Of a DNA stretch of 64,000 nucleotides, positions 23,401-35,300 are shown one piece after another (positions within the stretch are counted from its first letter, which is position 1; the number at the start of each line of letters is the position of its first letter). Source of the stretch: Dacryopinax spathularia (taxonomy: Eukaryota > Basidiomycota > Dacrymycetes > Dacrymycetales > Dacrymycetaceae); NCBI GenBank assembly GCA_037974965.1, contig JBBPFI010000018.1:62001-126000 (forward strand), read 5' to 3'. The translations under genes and the position numbers were made by a program. The notes under the pieces were generated by a model. It was not told where the DNA came from. It did no database searches and was given only the letters and a program-made list of their open reading frames with translations.

Positions 23401-24341
23401 GTATAACGGGACAATGGGAGGCATCTGCTCATATCTTCTGTAGAGCTGGCAAACCACCCCGAACGTGTATGACGACACTCATAAGTGCGCTAACCTGCTG
23501 CCCTCGTCTATCGCCAGCGGTGATGGCAATGTTATGGTGAGCACCGCCCGCCGATCTTGCCAACCATTCAGTTGACGCCGTTCTAGTTCATGACCCGGGT
23601 CAAGACCGACCGTGACCACGATGCCGCCTTCCGCGCCTGCTGCACAGAGATGGGCACGAGCGTTGGCTGCGCTCTGCGGCCCCTCACTGCCGCCTACTGT
23701 CGTAAGGCAATGATCCACAACACGGTCTCCCTCGCGTGGCGTATCGGACGTGCCGTTGCCATCGCAAGGAAGAGCGCTCAGATCGGTAACGTCGGCAATA
23801 TCATTGTCGATGCTCTTGGCGGCAAGGAGACCGGTCGGGTCCTGTTCAGCGGCAAGATCATCGATGTTACCCGGAGCGTGTACAAGGGCCATACCGTTGG
23901 CCGTGTCACCATCCAGGCCCTGGCTGACGACGGCGAGCTGACCGATGGGCCAGTCGAGAAGTACAAGGGCACGCTCATGATTCCGTTCAAGAACGAGAAC
24001 CTGTACGCCGAGCACGACCCGAAAGACGGCAGCAAGCCGACCATCTTGGCGTCCGTGCCCGATCTCATCATGGTCGTCGACGCCCAGAACGGAGCTGCGC
24101 TCGGAACGCCCGACTACAAGTACGGTCTTCGGGTGATCGTGATCGGTGCAACTGCCGCGCCGCAATGGACGGACACGGAGAGGGGCCTGGAGATTGGAGA
24201 CTGCCGTGCATTCGGGTATGTTCACTACCAATTGCAAAAAAATGCTCATCGCTGAACCCTGCTAGGTTCCCTGAGGTCAAGTATGTGCCGCTGGGCAAGT
24301 ACATCAAGCCGAAGAGTGTGATAGAAGAATACGGGTCATAG
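20463..24341 (+). CDS. Hydantoinase/oxoprolinase-DUF917 fusion protein, copy B
   Basis: Twelve exons (20463-20635, 20686-20857, 20934-21060, 21123-21179, 21248-21735, 21918-22285, 22370-23150, 23209-23268, 23322-23396, 23444-23536, 23587-24215, 24266-24341) encode 1,032 residues. It has the same domain order as copy A: DVGGTNTD ATP-binding motif, HyuA domain and C-terminal DUF917 with GCGGGGSP and GWGGGLGSPEVADERL. Exons 3, 4 and 5 have exactly the lengths of their copy A counterparts (127, 57, 488 nt), as do exons 2, 9 and 10. The leader lacks the His-Ser repeat. The acceptor of exon 3 is AAG and the donor after exon 7 is GTTCGC, both weaker than consensus but supported by copy A. Expected role is ATP-dependent ring opening of hydantoin-like compounds plus thiohydantoin desulfuration; substrate unknown. 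Confidence 0.93.
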
Positions 24342-24913
24342 CTAGACTACCGGTTCGGGCGTCGTACGGCTCCTTAAACCTTAATACTATAGAAAGTACT
24401 TACCAATTCGGGATCCCTGCCCTGTCCCTTTCGGTGCACGCCCCTGCCGTTGCGGGGATAAGGAACGCTTTGGATCAGAGCCACGATTGTATGCCCTCCC
24501 CTCTTGACCCCGCGATAAAACCCATGTTCAGCTTCGTCCGACGCGGACGACTCACGGAGGAGCTCTTAAAGGTCGCGCTGCTTACGACCCCTTATATCAG
24601 CATATATTTCATAATCATGCATTGGTCAAACAGTCTTTTCTGCAGACATCCAACTACCTGTCGATTGCTGTCTAGTGTACCTTTGCTCGGCTTTGCGTAT
24701 CCGGACGAGCCAGCGGACCAAGGTACAGACGAAGATGGCACGATCTTCCCTCTTTAATGGTTAGCGGCCTCTGCAGTTGGGATCGGAAAACTGTACGCTT
24801 CTGCCTGAAAGGCGACGTGCATGCCGAGCAGCTCTCGATAAAAGGGTATGTATTTCTGGCGACGTGTATGTAGACGGTAAGACCGCCCATACACTCCCAC
24901 TCATCTCTTCGCC
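24342..24913. other. Intergenic, promoter region of SDR-A
   Basis: A 570-base gap between two genes on the same strand. I see no conserved ORF. It should carry the 3' end of hydantoinase copy B and the promoter of the dehydrogenase that follows. Confidence 0.5.
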
Positions 24914-25927
24914 ATGCCGTGCCGGACCACCTGTTCCAAAGTCTGGTTCAGTGCGTATTATTGCGTGCTCGGTTCTCTGCCCGGTTGCTGACATGAAGGC
25001 CCACTGCTGCGTAGTTACTGGCGCATCTTCCGGCTTCGGCCGCGCGATGACCGAGCTCCTGCTCATGAAGGGCCAGATCGTCATCGCGACCTTGCGCAAG
25101 CCCGAAGCGCTCAACGACCTCAAAGACGGGCGTGACCGGTTACTAGTCCTCAAGCTCGACGTGAGCAAGCCGGAAGAGGTCGACGCCGCGTTCAAGAAGG
25201 CGAAAGAGGTTTTTGGTCGGATCGATGTCGTGTACAACAATGCTGCTTTCGGTGTGCTTGGCGAGTTTGAGGAAGCAACCAGATCGACGGAGGCGCGCCA
25301 GATGTTCGACGTCGACTTTTGGGGAGCTAATGATGTTAGTCGGGCTGCTGTGCAGTTTTTCAGAGATGTGAATGGTCCTGAAGTGGGAGGCACTTTGCTG
25401 GTTATGTCGTCGATGGCGGCGCATTATGGTGCACCGGCATTGTCATATTACTGTGCGGCGAAACATGGTTAGCCAGCTGGTCACTCCAAAGCCGTATCAC
25501 TAACCAGGTCATGGTAGCATTGGAGGGGGCAACGGAAGGGCTATCCAAGGAGCTCCTCCCAGCTTGGAACATCCGCGTCAGCGTTTTCATATTCGCTTCG
25601 CAGAGAACTTCTTGCTCACGTGCCGTGCAGGTTTGCATTATAGTTTCGGGCTCTTTCCAAACCAGCGGAGTTGACAAGATCGTAACCCTTCCTCTTCATC
25701 CAGCGTACAAGGACAGTGCCAGTGCCATGGTCCGGCAGCACATCACCTCTCTCCATGGTGCAGACGTACAAAGGGCCGTAGAGGTTCTCTATAACCTTTC
25801 CCTACAGTCCGAGCTTCCCCTCCGCTTTCCTCTCGGTAATGACGCAGTCAAGGCCATGAAGGACAAAGCATCCGCGCTGGAGGCAGATGCAGAGAAGTAC
25901 GCGTCCTATTCCCGGGAGCTCCATTGA
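24914..25927 (+). CDS. Short-chain dehydrogenase/reductase SDR-A
   Basis: Four exons (24914-24950, 25015-25467, 25518-25576, 25631-25927) encode 281 residues. The first exon is only 37 nt and supplies SKVWF before the cofactor motif ITGASSGFG, the TGxxxGxG signature of classical SDRs. Later come NNAAFG (NNAG motif) and YCAAK, the catalytic YxxxK; VMSSMA carries the active-site serine. Members act as NAD(P)-dependent oxidoreductases on small alcohols or ketones in the cytosol. It is paralogous to SDR-B at 29.3 kb (same WF|ITG intron and same WNI|V intron), and a decayed copy follows at 26.5 kb. The third intron sits a few bases 3' of its counterpart in SDR-B. The substrate cannot be told from sequence. 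Confidence 0.9.
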
Positions 25928-26454
25928 GGCTTTCAAGGGAGGTCGCCCCAAGTCGCAGAAGTGTTGAGGTGCTTGAGTCGCTGTCTTGCAAGATTTTGGA
26001 CAGAAAGAAGCACGCAGTTGTTCTTCATAAATCGTCGCACGTTGTGGTCAATTCGATGAGAGGCCAGGCAACATCCGGTCCGGTCAGACGCAATATAAGT
26101 AATCTGTCCGCAACTTGATGGACAACAATGATCGGAGGACAGCGGAAAAATGCCCGATCACACCGGAAGGCGAGTTGGGCCTGCTTACCTAATATTTGAG
26201 GGACCACAACAAACGCGTATCGACGCGTCGACGCGTTCTCCCCTTTCTTCCTAGCGCGTCATCTCGGCGACGGTGAGAGATACGGCTCGAGCTATCCGCT
26301 GTAACAGTGAAGAACCACTGCGCCTTCAGAACTGCAAATAGCTGCTATGTGATGTGCAGAAATTGACTATAAGAGAGCAGTCGCTGGTTGAGATGCTTCA
26401 AAAACATTCGTTGGGCTTGGGCTTGAAACCGGCGCCTAACTGCGCTCACTCTGT

Positions 26455-26875
26455 AGCCCAAAGTGTGGTTCAGTACGTATGTCATCTGTATCTGCAGGAA
26501 GTTGTCTAACCCTTGAGTTGTAGTCACTTGTATCACAGCTGGATTTGGCCGCGCTATGACCGGGCTTCTGATAAGAAGAAGATAGTTATAGAGACACTCG
26601 CAAGCCCGAAGCATTCAGCGAGTTTTGCTGTGGTTCTGATTGCTTTCTTGCTTTGAATCTGGATGTCTGCAAGACTGATGAAGTCGATAAGGTCTTCGGG
26701 AAAGGGAAAATAGTCTTCGGCCGCATTGCTGTGATATGGCTTGGGCGTCTCTTGCGCAAGTTTGAATGTTCGACGCGCTCTCAATTTGAAGTCGACTCCT
26801 GAGGTGCATGCGATATTGATCAGGCTGCGATAGAATTCTTCCGGGAGGGCAATATTAATGGGCCTTATTCTGGTA
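26455..26875 (+). pseudogene. Decayed SDR copy
   Basis: This stretch is recognisably derived from the SDR family. It keeps KVWF followed by a GTACGT donor and a TTGTAG acceptor. Next come AGFGRAMTGLL, a CGCAAGCCCGAAGCATTCA match to the RKPEAL segment of SDR-A, and remnants of FGRI and of the FF-REG-ING segment. The frame is lost by several small deletions soon after GRAMTGLL, with multiple stops, and the C-terminal third is missing. It is most similar to SDR-A, so it probably arose by tandem duplication of that gene. No functional product is expected. Confidence 0.75.
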
Positions 26876-27139
26876 AACGTATTGTTGCAAACGAACCAAT
26901 CAAGCATTCTGATATCCCGTTCCTTCACCAGACCATACGGGCTCGGTGGCTGCGCAAGACCGGGAAGATGGAGGAAGATCATTTCCTAATCAGGTATCAC
27001 ACACGTGTTGGAAGCGTGGAGCTCGAGAACCGCAGTGATGACCCCTCTATCGACATGTTCAACCGCAGTGCCGCACTGGTAACATGCCGAGTTCTGACTC
27101 GTCTAGGACTTGATTTGTGCTTTCAGGCTGGGGTGGAAA

Positions 27140-28167
27140 ATGCAGTTTGGTCCGCAATATCGGGCAGACATCTTGGTCGGAACCGGATGGTTGCGCGAGT
27201 ACGACACGCATGTTTCCCGCGAACTCCAGACGGTCGAGTGTTACGTCTGTAGCGAAGCGAACGAAGTAGCTGTCGCTCTTTCGCGGGCAAGTTCTGGTTT
27301 TGAGCGGCTCTTAGGCCTTCTCTCTCTGGTTTCAAAATACTTCCTGTGAAGACCTGCACCTCCGGCTATACATGGACGGGATTCGACTGGGCGCTTGGAC
27401 TACTTCGTTTTCCCCGTGTGTCAAGCTCTCCGGGATCCGCATATCGCCGACAGAGAAGAAGCAATTCTTCTTCTCCTCAGGTTGGCAACCTTCAGAAGGT
27501 GAGCATGTCTATGCATTCTGGTACGCTTTTCTCTGTCCGACTCTGACCATCAGGAGTGTAGAGTACGACGTTGAGAAGCTCACTGAAGCTGAGCGGAAGA
27601 GGTGGAACGAACGAGGCAGTATCAAGCTCGAAGTGTACAAGATCAAAGCACAATATTCCGATATTACTCCCGTCGATGCGCGGTATCACCAAGGTCCGAA
27701 ACAGGAACTAGACACTGTGCGGTAGGTGAACCCGATCGCTTGGACCTGGGCGCGAAATGATGCTGAAGGACCGCACCAGGTTCGAGGTCAAGAAGGAGGG
27801 TCAGAGTAACACACGCGCCGTGCGGGATTTTCAGTGGGATGAAAATTACGGGAAGCGTCCGCTGGCGACTTTCGTTTTCAGGCACAGACCGCATGGCAGT
27901 TCATTGCGTTGCGCCCACCTTCAACCGTCGCTAACAATTGACCGTAGACTGGTTGGAACAGTATGGTTTCATCAGTATGTCGTCTATCCCAGTCCGGTGC
28001 CGGGGACGCTCACCCAGTTCGCAAAAGGTTCTTCCCAAACCACCTTCAACTTGGATCTATCTGCGTTATCAATCTCTGAAAGTGCTGCGACTTCGATTGT
28101 GACGGAGATGAAACGCTTGAATATGGCAGATCAAGACCGGAAAGAGGCCAACCGCCAGGAGACATAA
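27140..28167 (+). CDS. DUF7918 domain protein 2
   Basis: Six exons (27140-27265, 27315-27498, 27562-27721, 27780-27898, 27948-27974, 28028-28167) encode 251 residues, essentially only the DUF7918 domain. Motifs match the paralogues: VECYVCSEANE, LRLYMDGIRLGAW, RGSIKLEVYKI, TFVFRHRPH and NWLEQYGFI. The intron after PSE has the same position and phase as in copies 1 and 3, and the 27-nt exon encoding WLEQYGF is shared with copy 3. The acceptor of the last exon is AAG at 28027; it was chosen because it preserves exact spacing to the DLSALSI motif of copy 3. The donor GTTCAT at 27899 is weak. Function unknown. It lies between a decayed and an intact dehydrogenase. Confidence 0.82.
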
Positions 28168-29279
28168 CAACCGCAGAACATGTACCATGCATGCAAAAAT
28201 ATAGTCCCATCAGATATGGTATACAGAATGCCTGATAACTCAAGGCTGCTCTCTCTGTGGCCGGGAGGGACTCGCAGGTCCAGGATCGATTGGAGTTGAA
28301 TCATCGGGATCGGGAAACTGCGGGAACTGAGCACAAACAACAAGCAGAGCAGTTCAATCAGTCGCCTCTGAATGCGCAACGCTACGGGGTGCAGACTGCA
28401 GAGATTCAAACATCCACAACCGAACCTCGCTGTCGCCCTGATAATCCAGCAGTGTTAAGGATCTCGGCGGCATAGTGTTGCCCGAAGCATTCCTGTCTTT
28501 GGGCGCCTGGGACAGGTTGCGCGCGGGCCCACCTGCTGATGGGTCTTGTTCACTGCCTTCTAGGTGATCAAGGAGACACGAAAACTCGGACCAGCGTGCA
28601 CGGACGGGTACTGCTCTGCGAGTCTGCATAGCACCCATCAGCACGCGTCCGCCAGCGAATCGACGGCCTCTTGCGGCCGGCAGCAGTCTGATTCTCATCC
28701 GCCATTCTAAGCCTTGCGAACTGAGTCGTGTACTGTAGTTGCAATCAACCTCATGTGGCCTTGACGTAGTAGCGAGCCGTCGCTAGATTATTGCTGTTGT
28801 CGCTTTGACGGCTTTTACCCAGGCGATTGCATCCGAGGGATCAGGCAGAGGAGGATTGCGGATGGGCATCTTCTCTTCTATTGCGGCTTCTCAATCCGGC
28901 GCTGACATCCACCGGTCTGATTCAACAATGCCAGCAGGCTCGTCCTGGTCTACGGACGGCAATGGGATGGATGCGCTACCACCTCATCTCGCATCCGAAG
29001 TTCTTGAAGTGTCCGATCAACTCCCACACTACTTCCTTCTGCGGTCTGTCAAGGCACCCTGAATTACCCGAGCTACCGGCGTTTGTGGAGCATATCTCTC
29101 CCTGGTCAGGAGCTAGTCTAATCGAGTTGATTATCTGTGTGGTACGATGATCACTCTTGGCCTTCACACTGCTCCAGAAGCGAAGCAGTGCTTCAAGCTA
29201 GCTATTGCTGGCAATCCCCTGTTCGCCGGGATATAAAGACCATTCGCCTTCAGATGGACTACAGCAGGCACTCACCAAA
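28168..29279. other. Intergenic region, no supported gene
   Basis: About 1.1 kb. ORFs on both strands are low-complexity and show no motif. The last 50 bases carry the SDR-B TATA box. Confidence 0.5.
29232..29238 (+). promoter_or_regulatory. TATA box of SDR-B
   Basis: TATAAAG lies about 45 bases upstream of the SDR-B ATG at 29280, implying a very short 5' UTR. Confidence 0.5.
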
Positions 29280-30325
29280 ATGACTTCTCAAGTGTGGTTC
29301 AGTGAGCGCGAGGGCTTGCATACAAGGCGTTGGTGCTTACCATTGTTGCAACAGTTACTGGAACATCGACAGGTTTCGGTCGTTTCATGGCCGAATACGT
29401 CTTGGAGAACGGTGGAAACGTGGTCGCCACCTTACGCAGACCTGAGGCGATATCTGATCTGGCCGCTCGATACGGCAAAGAACGTCTCCTCGTTGTCAAG
29501 CTGGATGTTACGGTACCGAGCGAGATCCCGACCGCCTTCAAGCAGGGCATTGAGACGTTCGGACGCATCGATGTCGTTTTCAATAACGCAGGCGCTGCAC
29601 TCATCAGCGAAACAGAGATTACACCAGAAGAAGACGCACGCAAGCTGTTCGACACGAACTATTGGGGCGCCGTGAATGTCAGTCGCGAGGCAGTCCGTGT
29701 CTTTCGAGAAGTCAACCCGCCGGGTGCTGGAGGTCGCCTGATTCAGAACTCCTCCATGGCTGGCTTCGGCGCGCTTCCCCTTCTGGGCCAATATGTTGCA
29801 GCGTGCGCTCTAGCGCAACTCCTTCAGGGCTGGGTATTAATTTTGCTTAGGAAACACGCACTGGAGGGCTTCACGAAGACGCTTGCATTGGAACTTGATC
29901 CCAGGTGGAACATCAAGGTGCGTTGTCAACCGATCTTCCTGGTGCACAAAGGATGGTCCTTGATCAGCTATTCACAGATTACCTTGGTCGAGGCTGGATT
30001 CTTCCAGACAGAAATTGCCCGGCAATCCACCATAGTGCCAGTGCATGCAACCTACAATAATGACACCGCCGTGGTATTCCGTGCTGCCTTGGCTGGCGGA
30101 GAGCTTCCCGGTGACATCCACAAGGCAGTCGCTACGATTTGGAAGGTAGCCCAACTCGAAAACCCGCCGTTGAACTTCCCACTCGGGCTCGACAGTGTCC
30201 GCGTCATGAAGGCTGCGGGAGAGCTGTTAGTCTCAACTGCTGCGAAATACGAGAGCTGGTCACAGGATTTACTGAGGGAGGAGATGGGTGAGGGTGCTAA
30301 GATGATCAAGAATGCGTTCGCGTGA
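29280..30325 (+). CDS. Short-chain dehydrogenase/reductase SDR-B
   Basis: Four exons (29280-29301, 29355-29802, 29851-29917, 29978-30325) encode 294 residues. A 22-nt first exon gives MTSQVWF; splicing then yields ITGTSTGFG (TGxxxGxG cofactor motif). NNAGAA, NSSMAGFG (catalytic Ser) and YVAAK (YxxxK) complete the classical SDR set, followed by ALEGFTKTLALEL and VEAGFFQT. It is a cytosolic NAD(P)-dependent oxidoreductase of unknown substrate and a paralogue of SDR-A. The 48-nt intron at 29803-29850 has a TATTAAT branch region, is stop-free and in frame, so an unspliced message would still be translated with 16 extra residues inside the active-site loop. Confidence 0.92.
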
Positions 30326-30784
30326 TTTGCTGTGACATCTCAGGGCAGCGCAGTCACTAGTCCCTCTCAATCGTCTACTCCTTGCAGTACCGGGAGGGTA
30401 TGTGCTGATCGCGTCCAAGTTCTTCGAGCTAAGGTTATGTATTCGAATATGGCAGAGGAGGGCGGATAATTATAAACCTTTCCCAACGGGGAAAGGCTCG
30501 ATGCTGTCATCATCTATGGAGCGATGGACCAATCCGCCTTATCAGATAATGCAAATCGAATGGTCGGAAGTCTAAGGAAAACGGCTACGCTGCCATTTGC
30601 TCGAAGAATGGACGTCTTCACCCAGAGCGAATTTCAGCCTATAGCAGCCCTCGGATATCGCGCCCGCCGGCACTCTACGCGGAAAACCTCAAAACAGGGC
30701 AATCTGGCAGCATGTCTTCGTTTCAGTACAAGAGCCAATGACTTCCACTTCCTGTGATGGCCCTCGCAAGATCGGCATCAGCGA
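30326..30784. other. Intergenic, promoter region of the aquaglyceroporin
   Basis: A 460-base gap between two same-strand genes. No coding signal is evident; a short ORF at 30524-30757 has no recognisable feature. Confidence 0.5.
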
Positions 30785-32158
30785 ATGTCTCGCGATGACT
30801 TCCTCTCGCTGCCCGTCCTGGACGGTGGTCGTACTCATGTTGACAACCGTTGGAGCCGCTTTCGCGCTGTTGTTCGTCAACCGCTAGCCGAGTTTCTCGG
30901 CACTCTAGTCTTCGTTGTATTCGGCGTCGGAGGAGCATGTCGCGCAGCTTTCACTTCGACCTGCAATGTCGCTCAGACAGATGGAAACCAGGTAGGGTGT
31001 GCGGCAGAAGCTCAAGACATGTCTAATCCTCCTTAGACTAGTACCTATACCGGCTTTCTCGGCTGGGGCGTTGGGTTGTGCTTGGGAGTTTGGATTTCAG
31101 GTGGCATTTCAGGCGGCCATCTTAACCCGGTCAGCAAACAGACGGTGGTAGCGGAACTTTCTGATATTTTCTCCAGGCAGTGACTATCTCCTTCGCCCTC
31201 GTGAGACGGTTTTCCTGGGTGAAGGCAGGCATATACTGTGTGGCTCAGCTTCTGGGCGCACTTACGGGAGCCGCTCTCACATACGGAGTCTACAGGTGCG
31301 CTGCCACCACCTAGACTATGAGCCCTGCACTAACCGCTCCGTTTCATCGTATACTAGAGACATCTTCAGCATGATTGGATTTGGCTCGAGAGGTGATGCA
31401 GATTCATTCCTCGTCACCGCACCCGACCCTGGGATCTCCTTGGTTACAGCATTCCTTTCCGAGGTGGGCTCGGATCACTACTTGCCCTATCTCATGTTGT
31501 GTGACGACTTGGGCCGCAGTGTCTTTGCGCTGCTCTTTTCGTGTTGGCGATGTTCGCGCTGTCGGATGAGGACAACTGTCCTCCGCCGGCTGGTTTGATG
31601 CCTCTAGTACTGGGACTATTCTTCTCTAGCATCGGACTCTGCTTGAGTCTCAAAACGGGGTGGACCATCAACGTGAGCCTATCAGATCGGCATATGGAAC
31701 GTTCGCGGTGACCTATTGAACAGCCATTACGAGATTTGGCTCCTCGTCTGTTGCTGTATGCGCTAGGCAGCACGTCGCAGGTCTGGACTGCAAGCTCGTG
31801 GGTACATGATACTTGCGGTCGCACAGATGTACTGAGTTGTATGCCGAACAAGTCACTACTGGCTCTGGGGTCCGATTGTGAGAAATCTTGATGACACTGT
31901 GCGCGAAAGGGTGAACTGACTTCTCCAGGGCGGTACTCTTCTGGGAAGCATTACAGGTGCCTTTGTGTATGATATTCTCTGCTTTACAGGGTCGGACAGC
32001 ATCATAAACAACAGGTATGTGCTCGACGCTTACATGTATATATTGTCGCTAAAAATTGCAGAGTTGCGATCATGGAGGCGCGTCCAGCGGCTTCGCTCGC
32101 CGAGCAACCCCCTTCAAAAGTCCGTCGCAGCACACCTCCGGACAAGCTGGATCCGTGA
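30785..32158 (+). CDS. Aquaglyceroporin (MIP family channel)
   Basis: Nine exons (30785-30991, 31037-31129, 31177-31295, 31358-31463, 31520-31672, 31724-31797, 31853-31877, 31929-32014, 32062-32158) encode 319 residues in consistent phase. Six hydrophobic segments are visible, starting with PLAEFLGTLVFVVFGVG. The first pore loop is GGHLNPAVTI. The second is INPLRDLAPRL, where the usual NPA reads NPL, but the following Arg-Asp-Leu-Ala-Pro-Arg of glyceroporins is kept (D after NPxR marks a glycerol channel). WLWGPIGGTLLGSITGAFVYD forms helix six. It should conduct water, glycerol or similar small solutes across the plasma membrane. Exon 7 is only 25 nt. The short basic C-terminus is disordered. 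It converges on the large unknown gene, 154 bases away. Confidence 0.9.
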
Positions 32159-32312
32159 AATTGCAAGGAATGTAGATTGTGCTACACGAGCTCGTTCCGT
32201 ACAGGTATGCGGCCACCTGTACCACGTTTCTACCTAAAGTCGAAACATTACTTCAGCATAACACGGAGCATAGAATAAAACGTCATAAAATTGTTTCGAC
32301 AGACGGTCGCGT

Positions 32313-35300
32313 CTAGCGAATCTCCAGCCCATCAGTTCCAGAGATGTCCGTCGAACTCAGGCTTCGGCCTCCCTGCAAGCTACGCCACACTATATCCGCG
32401 CCGTCTCGGCCAAATAGTCCGCTTGCAGCATACTGATTTATTGCTCGCCGACGAAGCTCCTCGGTCGAGTCCGGCTGTCCTTGTACGTGCTGCTTTAGAC
32501 CACCATCGACTGATTGAAGCTTGCCGAGCTCAGCGGTTACAGCCACCCGAAAATCCTGCGCCGACATGCTCGTCGGATCGATAGCCTGAAGAGTCTTCAG
32601 GAGCTCTAAGCTTGTCTCGCTGCTTGTGGTACCGCGGCCTGTTACGCTTCCACTTGTAGTATCGCTCCCAGACGACGTGCTCCGGCGGTTGTCAACCGTC
32701 TTGTCTTGCATAGGCGCGACCGCCGTGCCCGAAGACAGAGGGAGTGTGCTGGACTTTCGCCGAACGGCAGGAGCTCTCTGCTGATGGTGAAGCATCCGTG
32801 CTCTGCTGGCTCTCTCGACTCGCCTGGAGTCGGCCACCTGAGAGAACGTCTGCCTCGCGCTCTGCGCAAATGCCACATAGTTCGGGTGGCGGCGGACGCT
32901 GCGACTCAAAAGAAAGTGCGTATGCCGTTGGTCGGGATTGCTCGCAATCAATAGCATGGTGGCATCGGTAGACCGATCGAGCTCGCGGAACTGCCGCACA
33001 AGGGCGCGCATCTTGGTTTCGAATCTTGTACGACGCGTGATCTTGTCCGCGATGTAATCATGATGAAATTCGGCGTCCAGCTCATCATCGCTAGCCTCGT
33101 CCAGCCAGACATCATCATCATCTTCCTCCCCTTCGCTCTCTGTGTCCTGGGGCTCCGCACTCTCGCCTGAGACGCTGCTAGGTGGGCGAGCGTGTGAATA
33201 CACTGGATGTATCTGCCCGGGTCGACTGCCCAGACCGGAAGCGGGGTATCTCGTTCGGATGGGGGTACTGTCCAGGGCCGCGAGATTGAGGCCGCGTACG
33301 CTCGGGGTGCTATGAGCACTGGCGATATGGTACGGGAGGAATGGATCGCCCTGATACGGGCTAGACAACGTGCTGTCGGTTACTGGGCCGGGCTCGTGCG
33401 GGAAGAGTGCGGGAGGGTACACGTTGGCATACTCAGGTAATGCTGGCATGTTGCCATAACGCTGCTGACGCAAGTGGGCGTCGTTCGCTGGCGTTGGTGC
33501 CGCCGTACCTGTAAACGGTGTTGGCGGAATAGGCGCAGCTGGCCGTCCAATGTAGGGCATGATAAGGTCCATATTTCCCTCAAAGCTTGTGCCTACGCTG
33601 CCTTCTCGGGTGGGCACTTCATCGTGATCGTTCGACGCCCAGGCCATCCACTGCTCATCGTCTGGGTGCATCGTTAGCCCCATCCGGCCTAACTGCATTT
33701 CCGTGACTTGGGCGCGAAGCTGGGTCTGCAGGTCCAGATCTCGAAATGGGAAAGGATGCTTGGGGAGAGGCTGTGCCATATGGCCGGACTCCGCATTCGG
33801 TGGCCCATGCTCACGTGGCCGACCAGTTGTGTCATGGGCCGCGCCGTTGTGACTGTTGTTGCTCCTGCCCTGCTGATATCCCATGATGATGCTATTCAAG
33901 CTGCTGATACCAGTCGTGGGGCTCAGATGATCATACATGGACGCTCCGTAGGCCTGCGCAGGCAAATACGCCGAGTACCGGTGTGTCGGATCATGCCCTA
34001 CGGCGACAGGGGCGTCGTTCCGCGTTGAGACCCCAAAGGCTTCGCCCATGCCGTGACGACCAGGTCCCATAGACCTGGACGCGGCGGTTGGCCAGCTGTA
34101 TACACCTCCACGAGAATAACGGACTCCAGCCAGAAAATCGTTCCCCTCTCCGGGCAGGGCGGAAGGGATACTTCGCGGAGTCTCCATCTCGAGGTAGTCA
34201 AGATCCGGGCCCGGGTTTGGATTTCCGTCGATGTCCGATGAGTGAGGAAGCGATTGTGAGTTTCCTGACGGCCGACCACGGTTTGCAGGTGGCGGGGTTT
34301 GATCTCCAGTATCTGGGCCCTCCCACCGCTCGTTGTTTGAGGGCGCATCAGAAAGTGCATATCGCTTGACCACGCTGTATTCCGTGCCCTCGCTGCTAGA
34401 TCCGTACATCTGCCGTGGATTCGACTCAATTGTTGGTGTTCCGGGCGCGTGTTCATCCCCCTCATCATCCCTATCATCCACGGGCTGGTCAGGCGTGCCT
34501 CTTGCGCTCGTTCGGGCTTGTGAATTCGCGCCTTGTCCCACAGAGCGGGTGCCACCTGCTATGCTGGACGGCGGTGACACGAGGCGAGCCTGAATTGAGA
34601 GATCCATTCGCTCCCTATTGAACGGGAACGGTTCGCTATGCTCGGTGGTGCTCTCCACCCGTCTGGCAATCTCAAACGCGGAGGATGGGAGAGAACTCAT
34701 GGCGGAGTGATAAGACGTTGGCGTTGTGCGCCCATCGCTGCTACTAGTGCCTTGGGAGGCGGAAAGGGCGTCTAGCAAAGACGTTGAATTCGTCCGAGCT
34801 CGGGGGCCATTAGGAGCCGTTGGCGGGAAGTGGCTGTCAGTGAAGGATGACAAGACGTTGCCGGAACTCTCCCGACGCAGAAGCGTGCTGGATGGGGGCC
34901 CACGCTGAGGCACAACCCTACGGAGACTCGGGGGCGTTTGCCCTCGGCCTTGCCCCTGTCGGGAGTCTGGAGAGTCGCCAGAGGGGAATACGTGCTCGCC
35001 CTGACTTTGCTTCAGCTGCCCTGCCTGATTCGCGTGCGAAAATGAATGAGTCGCAGAAGGAGGCGGTTGGCGAGCCGTTGTAGGGCTCGACCGGGTTTGG
35101 TGCAACTCTGACCTCCCCGGCGGCACGAGCGTTGTAGCCTGGCCGGAGATGCCAAGAGATTCATTGCTGGCTTCAGGCCGCACATCCTTGGCGTTCTCTC
35201 CTTGAGGGGAGTAGGTCGGCGCCGGTACGCGTGCGACCGTTCGACGCAGAGTTGGGCTTGTGCCCTGGCCGCTTCCATTTGTCGATATGTGCGGCTGCGT

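Noticed and set aside
27975-28020. ACCCAG acceptor at 28020 for the last intron of DUF7918 protein 2
   Set aside because: It gives a frame with an early stop and breaks alignment with protein 3; the AAG acceptor at 28027 keeps exact spacing.
28354-28698. 114-codon minus-strand ORF between DUF7918 protein 2 and SDR-B
   Set aside because: Low-complexity, no splice context and no conserved motif.
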